From assembly GCF_027596085.1 (NCBI RefSeq), contig NC_072456.1:23110718-23174717 (forward strand): DNA of 64,000 nucleotides, in the 5' to 3' direction. Position numbers and translations under genes: made by a program. The DNA is from Anoplopoma fimbria (Eukaryota > Chordata > Actinopteri > Perciformes > Anoplopomatidae). This document shows, piece after piece, positions 12,401-23,000 of the stretch (positions within the stretch are counted from its first letter, which is position 1; every line of letters starts with the position of its first letter). The notes under the pieces were generated by a model. It did not search any database. It was not told where the DNA came from and saw only the letters and a program-made list of their open reading frames with translations.

Positions 12401-15029
12401 CTGCATGTATCATGTAACCTTTCAAGCTTCGTGACTTCCACCACTACTATCAAAGGTCACCTTCGTTGCACATGCTGAATGAAAATTAAATATAGTCTAG
12501 GCCCCAGTCCTACCTGTCAATAGATGTAAACCACATGAATCTTGACAGTTCAACTCCACACCTTTAGCTCTCTGCTGTTCAACATGAGAACCAGCTACAT
12601 GTTTTTGCCTTTCAGAGGGTTTCTATAGTATTTTTATGTTTACATATGCTCAACAAACATACTAGATGCCTAAACAAAGCACAAACAAGGAGCAAATAAA
12701 CCCACACTATAGGGATACACGTTTTATCTTCTTAGAGAGTTTATGTTTTCAATCAACAGCTGGTTGAAAATGAACAACTCAAGAAGGAATTTACTGAGCC
12801 TTTTGAAAAAGACAAAAGGCTTTACACAAAGACTAAAACATGTAATCCTCAGGCTGCTTTCAATACTCCAATAACAAAGTGTATTGAAATGTTCACAGGA
12901 AAAAACAAATACAATATGAAGTCCTTTGCAACAGAAGATGGATGCCGTTGGTTTCAACATAATGAAAGCATTGAGGCATGGAAACGGACATCCTTTAAAG
13001 AGGCCATTTCAAGCTTTTAATTCAGCATTGTATCATTTGGTCATGGTCACTATTTGGAAATAAACAACTTCTGAGGAGTGGGCAAATAGTTAAATAAATC
13101 CCTTTAATGGGACCTGATGTCTTAGGTCTGTCTGTCCATTTGGAGTGCACAAACCAAGTAGCCCACTTTGTGTAATGTATTAATTCAGCTGTGGTGGACC
13201 ACAGATTAGTCACCATTATAAGAAGGATTTCAACTCCCACACCGTGAAAAACAAACCTGTCACTGTCTGTGCTACTGCTTCGATGGCAGGCTTTTATCGT
13301 TAATGGATAATTTAGGTGAGAGCAGGTTAAGCAGCACTTTAGTTCTGGGAACTCAAAATGGTGGTCGATAACAAAAATGAGTCCATATTCAACACCATTT
13401 ACTAAATTACTGGGACTAAAAGCCCAATAGTTAAAATAGGCGTCTGCCTGGTAACCCACTTTTCGTGCAAAAGTAAAGCTCGAGAAGAAGAAGCTGAACC
13501 TCCAGGGAAATCTAATTTTACTACTGATCTACTCAAAGCTGTTGTTACTAAAGCAGGAAACGTTCAGTGGCATGAAGGCTCCTTATACGTGCAACACAAC
13601 ATCCATTAACAGTCTAGATGCTGGTGCAATCTCTCTACAAAAAAAGTGTTACATGGTTTTACCGCCCACGGTAGAAACCATGCTTAATAGAGGCTGCATT
13701 TGACTTTTAAACAGTACATATTAAAACAGATGATGACAGTGCATGTACATGCTATTCTATCTTAACTGCCTTGGGATGACAAAACAGAAGGGAAATGACT
13801 CAGTTTGGATATTTTGACGTGTACCTAAATGATTATGAGTAACTCCTTCAGTGCTAAAACTCAACTCAGCAAAGAAAGGTCAGAGCAATTTCAACAGTAT
13901 TCCATTTTAGGTTGGTTAAAAGGCAGTTAAGTAAAAGGAGTTAATGTCATTAAAAACACACAAGACATTAACATTTTCACTGAGCACAATGGCAACTAAG
14001 CCAGTCTGCTTGGTATAAATATAGTATACGTGTTGACTATCATTGTATTTTAAGACTTGTAAGCTCATTTGGGGTGATCATTCTAAGACAGTCAGGACAA
14101 TAAATGTAAGATAGCTTTAACATATTGCCAATAATATATCATTTGTATTGCTAACACAGAAAAAATAAGCAATTACGCCCTATGAATATTGCTTCCAGCT
14201 AATTTCTAGGGAGCTGTCTGTTTGGCGTGTCTAATATTTTCCATAATAGCTCTTGTCACGTGACACATCCAACCAATAACTGGTTGTGATCACTGTAGCC
14301 AAGCATAGAGCTTCGTATGAATGGAATGCAGCTCCTTATGCTGTACAGTTAATCAATGGCGAACCATTTGGACAAGCCGATAGGAAGCCAAAGGGCGAGT
14401 GGCCGGTCAAATGGATGACCGCCAGCAACGAAAAGGCTCTCAACCTCTTTAAAAGCAAACGCAGTGCAACAGAACACGAGAGAAAGCTCAAAATACTGTA
14501 TTGTGAGAACTGATACTCATCACGTGGATTAAGCCTTCTGGCTCACTGAATCAAAAGACAAATGATGACCTTTAATCAGAAGATAACCATCATTGCTACT
14601 TCCATTATTATTACTAATAGATCTGTGCAATACAAATACACTGTGCAATACTATAATTATTCTTTCTGTATTTATAAGATTTTATTTTAGTTATTGTGGA
14701 TTTTTTATTTTTCTTACTTATTTAAAATACTTGTTTTTTCTACTCTGTACCTTGTTTGCACTATATCTATGCTGCTGTAATCCTGTAAATTTCCCCGCTG
14801 CGGGATTAATAAAGGATTATTTTATCTTTTATATAGCCCAAAATCACAAATTACAAATTCAAAAATCAAAAATAAGTATTATTATAAATAAGCAAATGAG
14901 CAATAAAAAAAACTGGTAAAAAACAGTAAAGAATCCACAGTAACTGAAATATTATATATACAGAGAGAAACTATTATAACTATTGTATTGCAGAGGTTTT
15001 TAGTGAAATAATAATATAATAATTTAACC

Positions 15030-15070
<41 letters not shown>

Positions 15071-15724
15071 CCTTCATAAGTGGGGGGAGGCTGCTCCTGT
15101 GAGGAAGGAAACACTTACAAAATGACTGTCAGGGTGCAGCATTCCTGTTCTATCTTTATTTTGTTGTATAGTATGTGTATTTATTGTCTGTGTCTGTGTA
15201 GTTGTATAGTATGTGTATTTATTGTCTGTGTAGTTGTATAGTATGTGTATTTATTGTCTGTGTAGTTGTATAGTATGTGTATTTATTGTCTGTGTCTGTG
15301 TAGTTGTATAGTATGTGTATTTATTGTCTAATATAATAAGTGAAAAACGACATTTTTTTTTTTTTTTTTCAAGTTAACCAATGTACAGCATCCCCTTCGT
15401 GACGTCACGCCACTAATTACGATTATTACATTGGCTAGAAAAAAAACAACCAATAATAATAAAAAATAAAAAAAATACATTTCTGAAACACATACAACAC
15501 ATGATTACATCCAGCTATTTAAAAAAAATTTTTTTAAAAAAAAAACATGTTTGACACGACACACATAGAACAGTAACGTTACACAAGGAGCGTGTTTTTA
15601 AATGTCCGTGCTCAGACCAAAGTCTACATCTCCAACATGGCCGACATGAGGCGCTCCTACCTGTGGACGCGTCGGCCCGCCAGCAGCTCAGCAGCAGCGC
15701 GCTGACAGCCCACAGCAGCTTCAT
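3355..15724 (-). CDS. bsg: Basigin (CD147), complete gene, eight coding exons
   Basis: Joined exons on the minus strand: 15661-15724, 10457-10807, 8535-8703, 7598-7686, 6917-7053, 6450-6726, 3511-3535, 3355-3415 (1173 nt, 390 aa; the human long form is 385 aa). Basigin is a type I Ig-superfamily glycoprotein that escorts monocarboxylate transporters to the plasma membrane; the long form acts in the retina. The order is signal peptide, three Ig domains (Cys43-Cys108, Cys159-Cys209, Cys248-Cys307), a transmembrane helix at about 329-351 with the family's buried glutamate (Glu340), and a short basic/acidic tail. LAALWPFLGIVAE and VTIIFIYEKRRKP match basigin better than its paralogue neuroplastin, as does ASNDPDRN in the first Ig domain. 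All joins keep frame: phases 1,1,2,1,0,1,2. Introns hold several repeats, and the first is the largest (about 4.85 kb). Confidence 0.95.
3511..3535 (-). CDS. bsg: bsg exon 7: 25-nt acidic micro-exon
   Basis: This very short exon lies between GACAG and GTAAGTA and encodes DDDSGSAPL when joined to its neighbours, the counterpart of DDDDAGSAPL in human basigin. Only this exon restores frame between exons 6 and 8. Confidence 0.9.
4975..4988. promoter_or_regulatory. CTCF-like motif in bsg intron 6
   Basis: GCGCCATCTAGTGG differs at one position from the vertebrate CTCF core GCGCCCYCTRSTGG. It is a motif match only, with no evidence of binding. A weaker relative occurs inside the repeat at 5385-5755, so this copy may also be repeat-derived. 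Confidence 0.3.
5385..5755. mobile_element. hAT-like non-autonomous DNA transposon
   Basis: The ends are imperfect inverted repeats: CAGCTATTCTCAACCAGTGG at the left, and at the right the reverse complement of CAGCAGTTCTCAGCC. The flanking 8-mers ACTTTTAA and ACCTATAA agree at 6 of 8 positions, as expected for an aged hAT target duplication. No transposase is encoded. It sits in bsg intron 6. Confidence 0.6.
6450..6726 (-). CDS. bsg: bsg exon 6: second half of last Ig domain, transmembrane helix, juxtamembrane
   Basis: It encodes residues 271-362. It carries the closing Ig cysteine (YICSG, Cys307), N-glycosylation sequons (NGT, NKT), the transmembrane segment with Glu340 and the basic stop-transfer YEKRRKP. 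It is bounded by a CTGCAG acceptor and a GACG/GTACGT donor. Read-through of the donor would give a different short tail ending at 6397. Confidence 0.95.
6917..7053 (-). CDS. bsg: bsg exon 5: first half of membrane-proximal Ig domain
   Basis: It encodes residues 226-270, with the first Ig cysteine (VMVCVS, Cys248) and the core tryptophan (DWTWF). The acceptor is TGTAG and the donor GTATGC. The exon ends in phase 0. Confidence 0.93.
7598..7686 (-). CDS. bsg: bsg exon 4: end of middle Ig domain
   Basis: It encodes GGKYECVFLTEPEV and flanking residues (196-224). This is the F-strand cysteine region, matching GEYSCVFLPEP of human basigin. The acceptor is CCATAG and the donor GTAAGT. Confidence 0.94.
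8535..8703 (-). CDS. bsg: bsg exon 3: start of middle Ig domain
   Basis: It encodes residues 140-194, including TLHCNL (Cys159) and a tryptophan in GSHWTHNG. It begins in phase 1, the same phase in which exon 1 ends. It can therefore join exon 1 directly, giving the two-Ig short isoform, or follow exon 2. Confidence 0.94.
10457..10807 (-). CDS. bsg: bsg exon 2: extra Ig domain of the long (retina-type) isoform
   Basis: This 351-nt exon is symmetric (phase 1 to 1), so it can be skipped without a frameshift. It encodes residues 22-138: AGFIKCPLSQ, the Ig core Cys43..EVQWW..Cys108 with DSGTYEC, and ASNDPDRN. Human basigin has AAGFVQAPLSQ, EIQWWF and ASNDPDRN in the same places. The first Ig domain of human neuroplastin is also similar, but the DPDRN and N-terminal residues favour basigin. 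An extra cysteine at position 27 is not in the human sequence. Confidence 0.95.
11943..12003 (+). repeat. Two poly-G runs (G15 and G16) 30 bp apart
   Basis: The runs are 11943-11957 and 11988-12003, in the long first intron of bsg. The template of bsg transcription is G-rich here, so a G-quadruplex or assembly length error is possible. Confidence 0.9.
14607..14830 (+). mobile_element. Retroposon 3'-end fragment, copy 2
   Basis: Shares the GATCTGTGCAATACAAATAC start region and the TTTCCCCGCTGCGGGATTAA block with the copy at 24692-24888, and ends in TTTTATCTTTT. It sits in bsg intron 1. Confidence 0.75.
15033..15070. repeat. (AAT)n microsatellite
   Basis: About 12 trinucleotide repeats of TAA/AAT in bsg intron 1. 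Confidence 0.9.
15163..15329. repeat. Minisatellite, five units of 38/32/32/38/27 bp
   Basis: Each unit begins GTTGTATAGTATGTGTATTT and ends ATTGTCTGTGTA. Units 1 and 4 carry an extra CTGTGT, and the last is truncated. It lies about 330 bp downstream of bsg exon 1. Confidence 0.95.
15661..15724 (-). CDS. bsg: bsg exon 1: signal peptide
   Basis: It encodes MKLLWAVSALLLSCWRADAST plus one base, a clear signal peptide with a hydrophobic LLWAVSALLL core. The donor is GTAGGAG. No ATG lies closer upstream in frame, and the region just upstream is GC-rich promoter-like sequence. Confidence 0.92.
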
Positions 15725-15945
15725 GGTGGGACAGTTTAGTATTTGTACTATATCGTCGAATAAACGTTAATGTCGGGCTGTGGATTCCTCTTCCTCGTTT
15801 TCACGCCGCACTTCGTCACCGCCGCGGAGTCGCTCGTCCTTCTAAGGTTGCGCCGCAAGCACACGCCCCGTGATCGAGCACGTACGCGTGACGTAGGGTT
15901 TGGAGGCGTGGTCACGTCACATGGGTTGCGTCATGTGACGTGGTT
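15725..15945 (-). promoter_or_regulatory. bsg: Probable bsg promoter with CRE and CATGTGA-type E-box motifs
   Basis: This CpG-rich stretch is immediately 5' of bsg exon 1. It contains TGACGT at 15889-15894 and 15936-15941, and the same motif inverted at 15914-15919. TCATGTGA lies at 15931-15938 and TCACATG at 15917-15923. CRE half-sites bind CREB/ATF factors and TCATGTGA-like E-boxes bind MITF/TFE/USF factors; use by bsg is inferred from position only. No TATA box was seen. Confidence 0.5.
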
Positions 15946-15956
15946 AGTCATTTAAA

Positions 15957-17063
15957 CTAATCCATGTGAATGTGCGATATGAAATGTGCTTCTTTCTTTT
16001 AAAAAAAACGAGCTATTTAACAGTGAAATAATTATTATTTTATGACTTAATAATTTATTTTTATTTTTTGACATTGGTATCCAACCAGAATGTAATTTCT
16101 GTAAAACATTCTTAATTATAAAAAATAATATTACATATAAAAAAAAAAAGCCTTTTGTTTTGCCAAATTACATCCGAATATGATTAAAAGTGTCGAAACT
16201 TTTGACTGAAAAGGTACTGTAATTAAAAAAAATATATATTATTTTTTTATAATTAAGAATGAACAGAAGTTACATTTATTTTATGATTAATAATTTATTT
16301 TCATTTTAAAAATTAATTATCCATCCAGAAATAACTTCTGTATTTCACTGTTAAGTAGCTGGTTTCTTTAAGAAAGAAGCTTAATTTCAAACTAATCATA
16401 TTGGGATGTAATTTGGCAAAACAAAAAGGCTCAATTTAATATTTTGATGTGTAATATTATTTTTTTTATAATTAAGAATGTTTTACAGAAGTTACATTCT
16501 GGATGGATATCAATGTTACAAAATAAAAAATAATTATTAAGTCATAAAATAATAATCATTTCACTGTTAAGTAGCTCGTTTTTTGTTTTTTTTAAAGAAA
16601 GAAGCACATTTACATGGATTAACATGTATGTCAGCCATCTAAGTACAGTACCAGTGAAAAGTTTGGACACACCTTCTCATTCAACTACTTTGAAGAATCT
16701 AAAATATAAAACATATTCTGGTTTGTTGAGCATTTGTTTGTTTACCACATAATTCCATATGTGTTCCTTCATAGTTTGGATGTCTTCAATATTAATCTAC
16801 AATGTAGAACAGAAAGAAAAAAAAAAAAAAATGAATAAAGAAAAACCATTGAATGAGAAGGTGTGTCCAAACTTTTCACTGGTACTGTATTATTTTTAAT
16901 AATTAAGAATGTTTTACAGAAGTTACATTCTGGATGGATACCAATGTCACAAAATGAAAATAAATTATTAAGTCATAAAATAATAATAATTTCACTGTTA
17001 AGTAGCTCGTTTTTTTAAAGAAAGAAGCACATTTCATATCGCACATTCACATGGATTAACATG
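15957..17063. repeat. Nested inverted-repeat cluster with three arm copies
   Basis: An arm of about 170 bp at 15957-16140 (ATCCATGTGAATGTGCG.., CGAGCTATTTAACAGTG..) recurs inverted at about 16450-16628 and again inverted at about 16890-17063. Inside it a second inverted pair is seen: GTTTTGCCAAATTACATCC near 16157 and its complement near 16410. The arms carry CAGAATGTAA..CTGTAAAACATTC. This looks like a fold-back element with one arm duplicated. No coding capacity is seen. Confidence 0.75.
16646..16887. mobile_element. Tc1/mariner-like MITE, copy A
   Basis: The terminal inverted repeat begins CAGTACCAGTGAAAAGTTTG and ends in its complement CTTTTCACTGGTACTG. The element is flanked by TA on both sides, the Tc1/mariner target. 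It is 242 bp with no transposase, and it sits between two arms of the fold-back cluster. Confidence 0.85.
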
Positions 17064-17065
17064 TA

Positions 17066-17296
17066 AAGTACCAGTCAAAAGTTTGGACACACCTTCTCAT
17101 TCAATGGTTTTTCTTTATTTTTATTTTTATTTTTTTCTACATTGTAGATTAATATTGAAGACATCCAAACTATGAAGGAACACATATGGAATGATGTGGT
17201 AAACAAACAACTGCTCAACAAACCAGAATATGTTTTATATTTTAGATTCTTCAAAAAAAAAATGAGAAGGTGTGTCCAAACTTTTGACTGGTACTG
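17066..17296. mobile_element. Tc1/mariner-like MITE, copy B (inverted relative to A)
   Basis: It has the same termini (AGTACCAGTCAAAAGTTTGG at the left, its complement at the right) and TA flanks. The interior is the reverse complement of copy A, so the two copies face each other. Confidence 0.85.
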
Positions 17297-18955
17297 TATG
17301 GGTCTAAAAGAAAGTCACCCAGTTGTCGGCGTATGTGAGAGCATAAACTGAAAGAAAATGTCTGCAATATTCAAGACTGAATTATGAGGATCCTGGAGTT
17401 TTGGTTTTATCTAACAGAAGAAAAAAAATCCAGAAATAGCTAAGGACTTTCTTAATCAGGTTGTTCTCTTTGCAAAAATAAATTCATCAGTATGGATGGG
17501 ACATAACTCCCAGCACACCATTCAAAAAATGTTGTGTTTCAGAGTGATCACAGCTGGAGTTTGTAAAAAGGCACATAAATAAATGTATCTCAATTTAAAT
17601 ATAGCATGGTGATGCTAGAATCATTTTTTGTGTGGGTAGTTGCCACAGAGGCTTAAGAGGAACAAAAGCCAAATTCCTGACGTCCTGTTTTAGAGTCTAA
17701 AGACAACTTGAAAGTCTGTCTTTAGCCAGACTTTAGTCATGTTAAAATTCAGTGAAAATTCATTTCAGGTTTCTAGCCAGATAGTTCGCGTCAACTCGAA
17801 CAAGCCTTAGTACATGTAAGAGGAAATAAGGCTTGTTTTTTCTTATGTTGTTTTTATTTCTCATCTACAACTTCCAGAGTTCTGATGTTATAGTCAAAGT
17901 AAAACTAAATTTGGTAAAATGTAACCAATGTAAATGTTGTACCAGTTTGTAACTCACCGTTCAAAATAGTTTTAAAAATAAGTGAATAAAAGAAAAATAG
18001 AAAATCCCCAAATCCAGATGTGTCATGTTGATGCTTCTGAAAGTGCTGCCAAACTATTTAAAAAATCTATTTGAAAGTTTTCACTGTTTCACAAGTTATT
18101 TTGTATCGGTACACTTAATCTAAATCCATTTTAAATTCAGGTTGCAACACTGAAAAAAGAAAAAGACACCTTCACATTCACAGCTTTAAAGAGCTGAACT
18201 TGTACCTCAATATTAAAACTGCTTGCCTTATCTCAGTGTACATAGTTGAAAAGGCACACATGCATTGCACAAAGGTAACAATAAACTGATAATATAAATC
18301 AGCTATTTCACATTGTAAAGTCAAACTCATAACTATAAAACAAGTGTGTCCACTTGTAATATAGCGAGACCAATGTTCTGTTCATAACAATCCCCTCAGA
18401 TTAAAGGCCTTTGAGCCTCAACCCCAGAGAAGAGAGGTACAATGTAGAGGAAATATGTCCGTAATGGCTAAACAATGAGAGGAAGCAGAATTTATTGACT
18501 TATTGATAACATTTAATAGGAAAGTACCCCAGGGAAAGATTTAAGAGAGACTCTGATTACGACGTGCCTTTGGACCAGGCCAGCAGTGCTTGTTGATGGT
18601 GTTATTGTTCCCTGGTAGGTGTTTGGTTGTTCTTAGAGTCTTCAAGATGTCACTAAAAGGACAAATAATTTAGACTGGGGAACACAAAACAACACAGTTC
18701 TTATTTTGACTGATTGCGCCAAAAATATTTACCATTTTATTTGGTATTAGGACAAAGAAATGTCTATTAGCTTATTTGCCGTTGCAATTTTTTGCTGCAC
18801 TTCCATCAAGTGTCTAACCACAGAAGCAAACAGACGTCTTTCAGTACATTTTATGACTAATGTTAATCACGATTAGACCTTATGAGAGTATTATATACAC
18901 ACACACACAACGAGAATGCTTAACATGAATTTTGAGTGGTAGCACCCAAAACAGC
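17297..18955. other. bsg-rnf126 spacer, no gene recognised
   Basis: AT-rich sequence between the MITE cluster and the putative rnf126 poly(A) signals. No exon, RNA gene or clear repeat could be supported. Confidence 0.6.
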
Positions 18956-19489
18956 TTTATTTATTTATTCACTTCTTTTGACACAATCATACTGCAAATC
19001 AATAGTCAACTGGCAACTTCAGAAAATATTTAATTTATCTTAACTTTAAAATCCCGAAAATGGTATGACAAGTTTGAGTGTTTTAGGCCTGCAGATAACA
19101 AAACAAAATCCGCATGCGAGTAATTTAGTGACGGAATCCGCATCATTTAACCAAACAGCACAGAATTACTTCAATTTACCGCATCATTTCAAATGCAAAC
19201 CATGTTACCTGTGTGGTGTCAGGTAATCTGAAAGTGAATCATTTTATAAAACTATTGGAATTCTGTTTTTGAGAAGAAAAAAAAAGAAAGAAAAGGAGTC
19301 AAATGTAGTATCATTCTAAACCAAGCTGAAGAAACTTAAGTGCACACTTTTAACAGTACACTACAGTGCACTTTGGGTCATTTTATCTGTGAGATATGAA
19401 TACTACTTGTTAAAAAAAAGGAATAAATGTTCAGTTCTTTTTGCTTCATTAGCAAAAGTGGGTCATTTCATATTTCACACAGTCTGGAG

Positions 19490-19527
<38 letters not shown>

Positions 19528-19898
19528 GAACAGCGGCTGTCTTGTTTTCCCGAGTCTTCTACCTTTGGATTCTTTTGCTCTCGCTCCCTGTGTGAGGTGA
19601 TTCAGGCAGATCAAGGCTCTTGAAGTTTCCATGCTCCTCTACATCCTCCCTGACAGAAGCTGCACTCCAGGCCTCAGCCCTTTCCTTTGTTTCGGATCCC
19701 TTACCAAGATGGGGAGCAACAGGACGGGCAGAAACACATGGACTCTTGTCCCCCCCCCGAATCAGGCTTGAGTGCTCCTGGCGAGATGCACTCAGGTCTC
19801 TGCCCTCCAGCAGGGAGAGACTGAGGTCACCGCTCCGAAGTGCAGCAGCAGCCTAGGAGCTATAAACAGCTCATAGGGCGATGAGGACAAACGGCCCT
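18956..19898 (-). other. rnf126: rnf126 3' UTR (proposed) with triple AATAAA
   Basis: Downstream of the rnf126 stop the minus strand runs about 940 nt to three overlapping AATAAA signals (18956-18961, 18960-18965, 18964-18969). A poly-A run (plus strand) at about 19493-19520 lies within it. The 3' end is inferred from the signals only. Confidence 0.5.
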
Positions 19899-20078
19899 CT
19901 ATGAGTTATCAGTGGAGTTCTCATTGCTGGCCGAACTTGAGGACTGAGGGGTCGAGGAAGAGGAGGAGGCCGAGGAGGAGGAAGAAGAGGAGGTAAAGTT
20001 CATCCCTGATAGTTCTGGAGGATTCGTTGCCGTGTTCTGACCACACAAGCTTTTCCTGCACACTGGACACGTGTCATG
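19899..20078 (-). CDS. rnf126: rnf126 exon 9: last RING cysteines and Ser-rich tail
   Basis: After a CTCTCCAG acceptor it encodes [15 protein letters not shown] (Cys264, Cys267). A poly-Ser tail follows, ending NENSTDNS, with the stop at 19899-19901. Confidence 0.96.
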   Translation of the reverse strand, partial: HDTCPVCRKSLCGQNTATNPPELSGMNFTSSSSSSSASSSSSTPQSSSSASNENSTDNS

Positions 20079-23000
20079 CTGGAGAGGAAGAGAGACAGCG
20101 TGGTAAAAAATAATGAGCTCTTTAAGGATTACTCTGTTTTTGTATTTTTTACATTTTCCCCATGTTTTGTGTCTATTTCTTAGATCATTCAATCAATTTT
20201 TGAAACGAGCTGCAATGAAATTATATTGGGAAATTCTGCACCATCAACGTACGTTCACTATGAGTGCTTGTTGTTGCCACTGACAGGCTTCGATTATCAT
20301 GGAAAGGTCCCAACAGAGAAATAAAACATTTATCTTTCCCTTTTGCCTCTTGTTAGTTATTGCGTCATGTGACTTGATTGCCTGAAGAAAATGGTGTAAA
20401 CATGAGTGAGAGTTGGAGAGAGGAGTGCCGGGGATGTCAGAGTTTGTTGTGTTGGAGTACAGAAAGCATAGCTTAGTGTTATCTTAAATACTTTCAATGT
20501 CACGGCTGAATATTTTGCTGATATCAGATATGTGGATGCGTTTCTGCGCGTGAACAGACAGACCAGACCGAGAGTAATGTAAGTAAAACATTTCATTTCT
20601 CTGAAGGGTTCCTTCAGTAATGTGGTATATTAAATTATAATAACAATATGAGCCTGTCAACGGCAAAAACAAGCACTTTAATCGATGTTCATTGACGGTG
20701 AGCAATTGCCCGTTATTATTACATTGCAGCTCCTTCAGCGGCTGCAGACTGTAGCGGCGAACAATTGACTAATTGTCGTCGTCATTTGTCAGTTAGACAC
20801 AAAAACATGGGAAAATAGGACTCAGGTTGAAAAATAGTGAAATCACTCTTAAGTGTCATCGATGAATCTTCCACATTACATAGTTTCAGATAGCTAACGG
20901 TGAATATTTAGATGGGGAGAGCATTAGATCGTGGATGTTTAGTACCTGTTCCAGCCAGGGGACTATGCAATCATTGTGGAACATGTGATTGCACGGGAGC
21001 TGCCTCACACTTTCTCCGACACTGTAGTCTTCTTTACACACTGGACATTCCAGTCCTGAGGCTGAAAGACAGAGCGTAAAAATGTGAAAAATATTGAATG
21101 CTATCCGTCAAGCCAGTTTGGATGGTAAAATATAGTTACATTACATCATGAGTGTATCAATTTGAATATGAAAAAGATGCGATCTACCAATTTTCAGATG
21201 ATGAATTTAAATAGACTTATATATCTTGTGGTTGATGATTAAATAAGTGCACTGTTTGAGTTATACTGAAATGAAGAAAATGATACTGCTGTCCAAATAT
21301 GCAAATAATACAATATATCTGAGATATCAGAAAAAAAACCCATTCTATTACACTTTATTATGTTTTTCCTTACCGACGTGCTCTTCTGTAACTTGTACTG
21401 TAGGAAGAGTTTTTATTTTATCCCTATCGGCAGGCGGAGGTCCCGTGTTCTCAAACTGGTTTAATAACTAAATACGAGAGAGAAAAAGATAGAAAAGAAA
21501 TGCACGTTTGAATGCATATAACTGCATATTTCAACATTTCAATAATTATTAAAAAGATTAGAATCAGAACCTAATATTTTTTAATGAGCACAGCAATCAC
21601 TTTAAAAACATTTAAAGGTTTTCTGACAAATACCTGAGTTATAATTGCATCTAGTCCATTGGCGCCCCAGGCATAATCCATAGGATTAGAGTGAAGAACA
21701 CCCCTTTAAAGAAAATAGTCAAACATTAGAGCAGTTAGGAGACACCTGACAGATGAAGATTAGTTTTCTGGTAAAAGTATAAGTGTGTTCAAGACGCTTA
21801 CCAGGGTCCAACTCCAATATTTGGCATTGCAGTTGGTGCAATTATTCCATTCACTAGTTGCTGAATGATTCTACAAAAGAGAAGATACAGCTATGATACA
21901 GATGCATTGATGGAGAAATGAAAAAAAGTGAAAGAAGTGCACCGCTATGTAAGGGTAACATGTATTTTTCAGCCTATGGATCCTATTATCCCACAGTTTG
22001 GAACCACAGTTTTGTGGCTTGATTTATGACTCAAGTCCCACAAGTCACCGTCTGCACTACTCACCCCTCTAGAGTAGGAACTCCCTCCGGCCTCCCTGTT
22101 TGTCGCCTGGAGCCGTGCCGACTTCTTGGTTGCCTGGCACCGTATCGTTGCCGTGAAGCGGTTTCCCTTTCCCGCCTGTTTTCAGCATCCCTGTTATCCT
22201 CCGTTCCCAGTCCAGCCCCGAAGTCGAAGCGGTCGTCAAAGACACCCAGGGCAAACTGGCCGTAGCCAGAAGGGAATGTAAACAAGTGCTGGTCCGGATT
22301 CTGGGAGAAAAATCAGATGAAAGCGAAAAATAAAAAAACTGTGTAATCTTGATGGTAGAAACCAGTGAAGCTTTGTGATTTCTCTAAATACTCGCAACGG
22401 TTTATTGTCAAAACAACACACCTGAAGCATGGAGAGTTCTGTTGACTGTTAGGTCAAATTTCAACGAAATGGAAAAGTATGCTGGCATACAGAATCTCAT
22501 GTTTACTGGGATAACAACAAGAAAATGTTATCCCACAGTACTTACCTAAACTACATATCAGGCTAAGAACGCCACTCTTCTTTGAGTTAAAACAGCCAAA
22601 TCATGCAATACAATATTACTTTAAACTGTGGTCTGTCGCAAAAGCAGAAGTGGAAACCCGGAGGTGACTTCCATCTTGTGCAGTACTACATCAGCAAAAA
22701 GACCCAATGGAAACTATTTAACATATTTTGAGGATATTATGCAACGGTGTAGTGGGACAGAGAAAGAGGTTGTGTGTGACAGAGATTAGAGAAAAGAAAA
22801 GGTTAGAAACCTCAAATGGTTGCTGGTTCTGGGGCCCGCTGGAGATGGTCGACATGGAGCCATTGTCAGCACTAAACAGAGGACAAGTAGTTGACAAAGT
22901 TATGCCTTGACTCAGTGTTACTAAATAGAAAAATTTCCCCCACTACGCATCATAGTTTCCATTCTTCCCAATCATGTTATAAAGTTTTTCTGTGTCCTTT

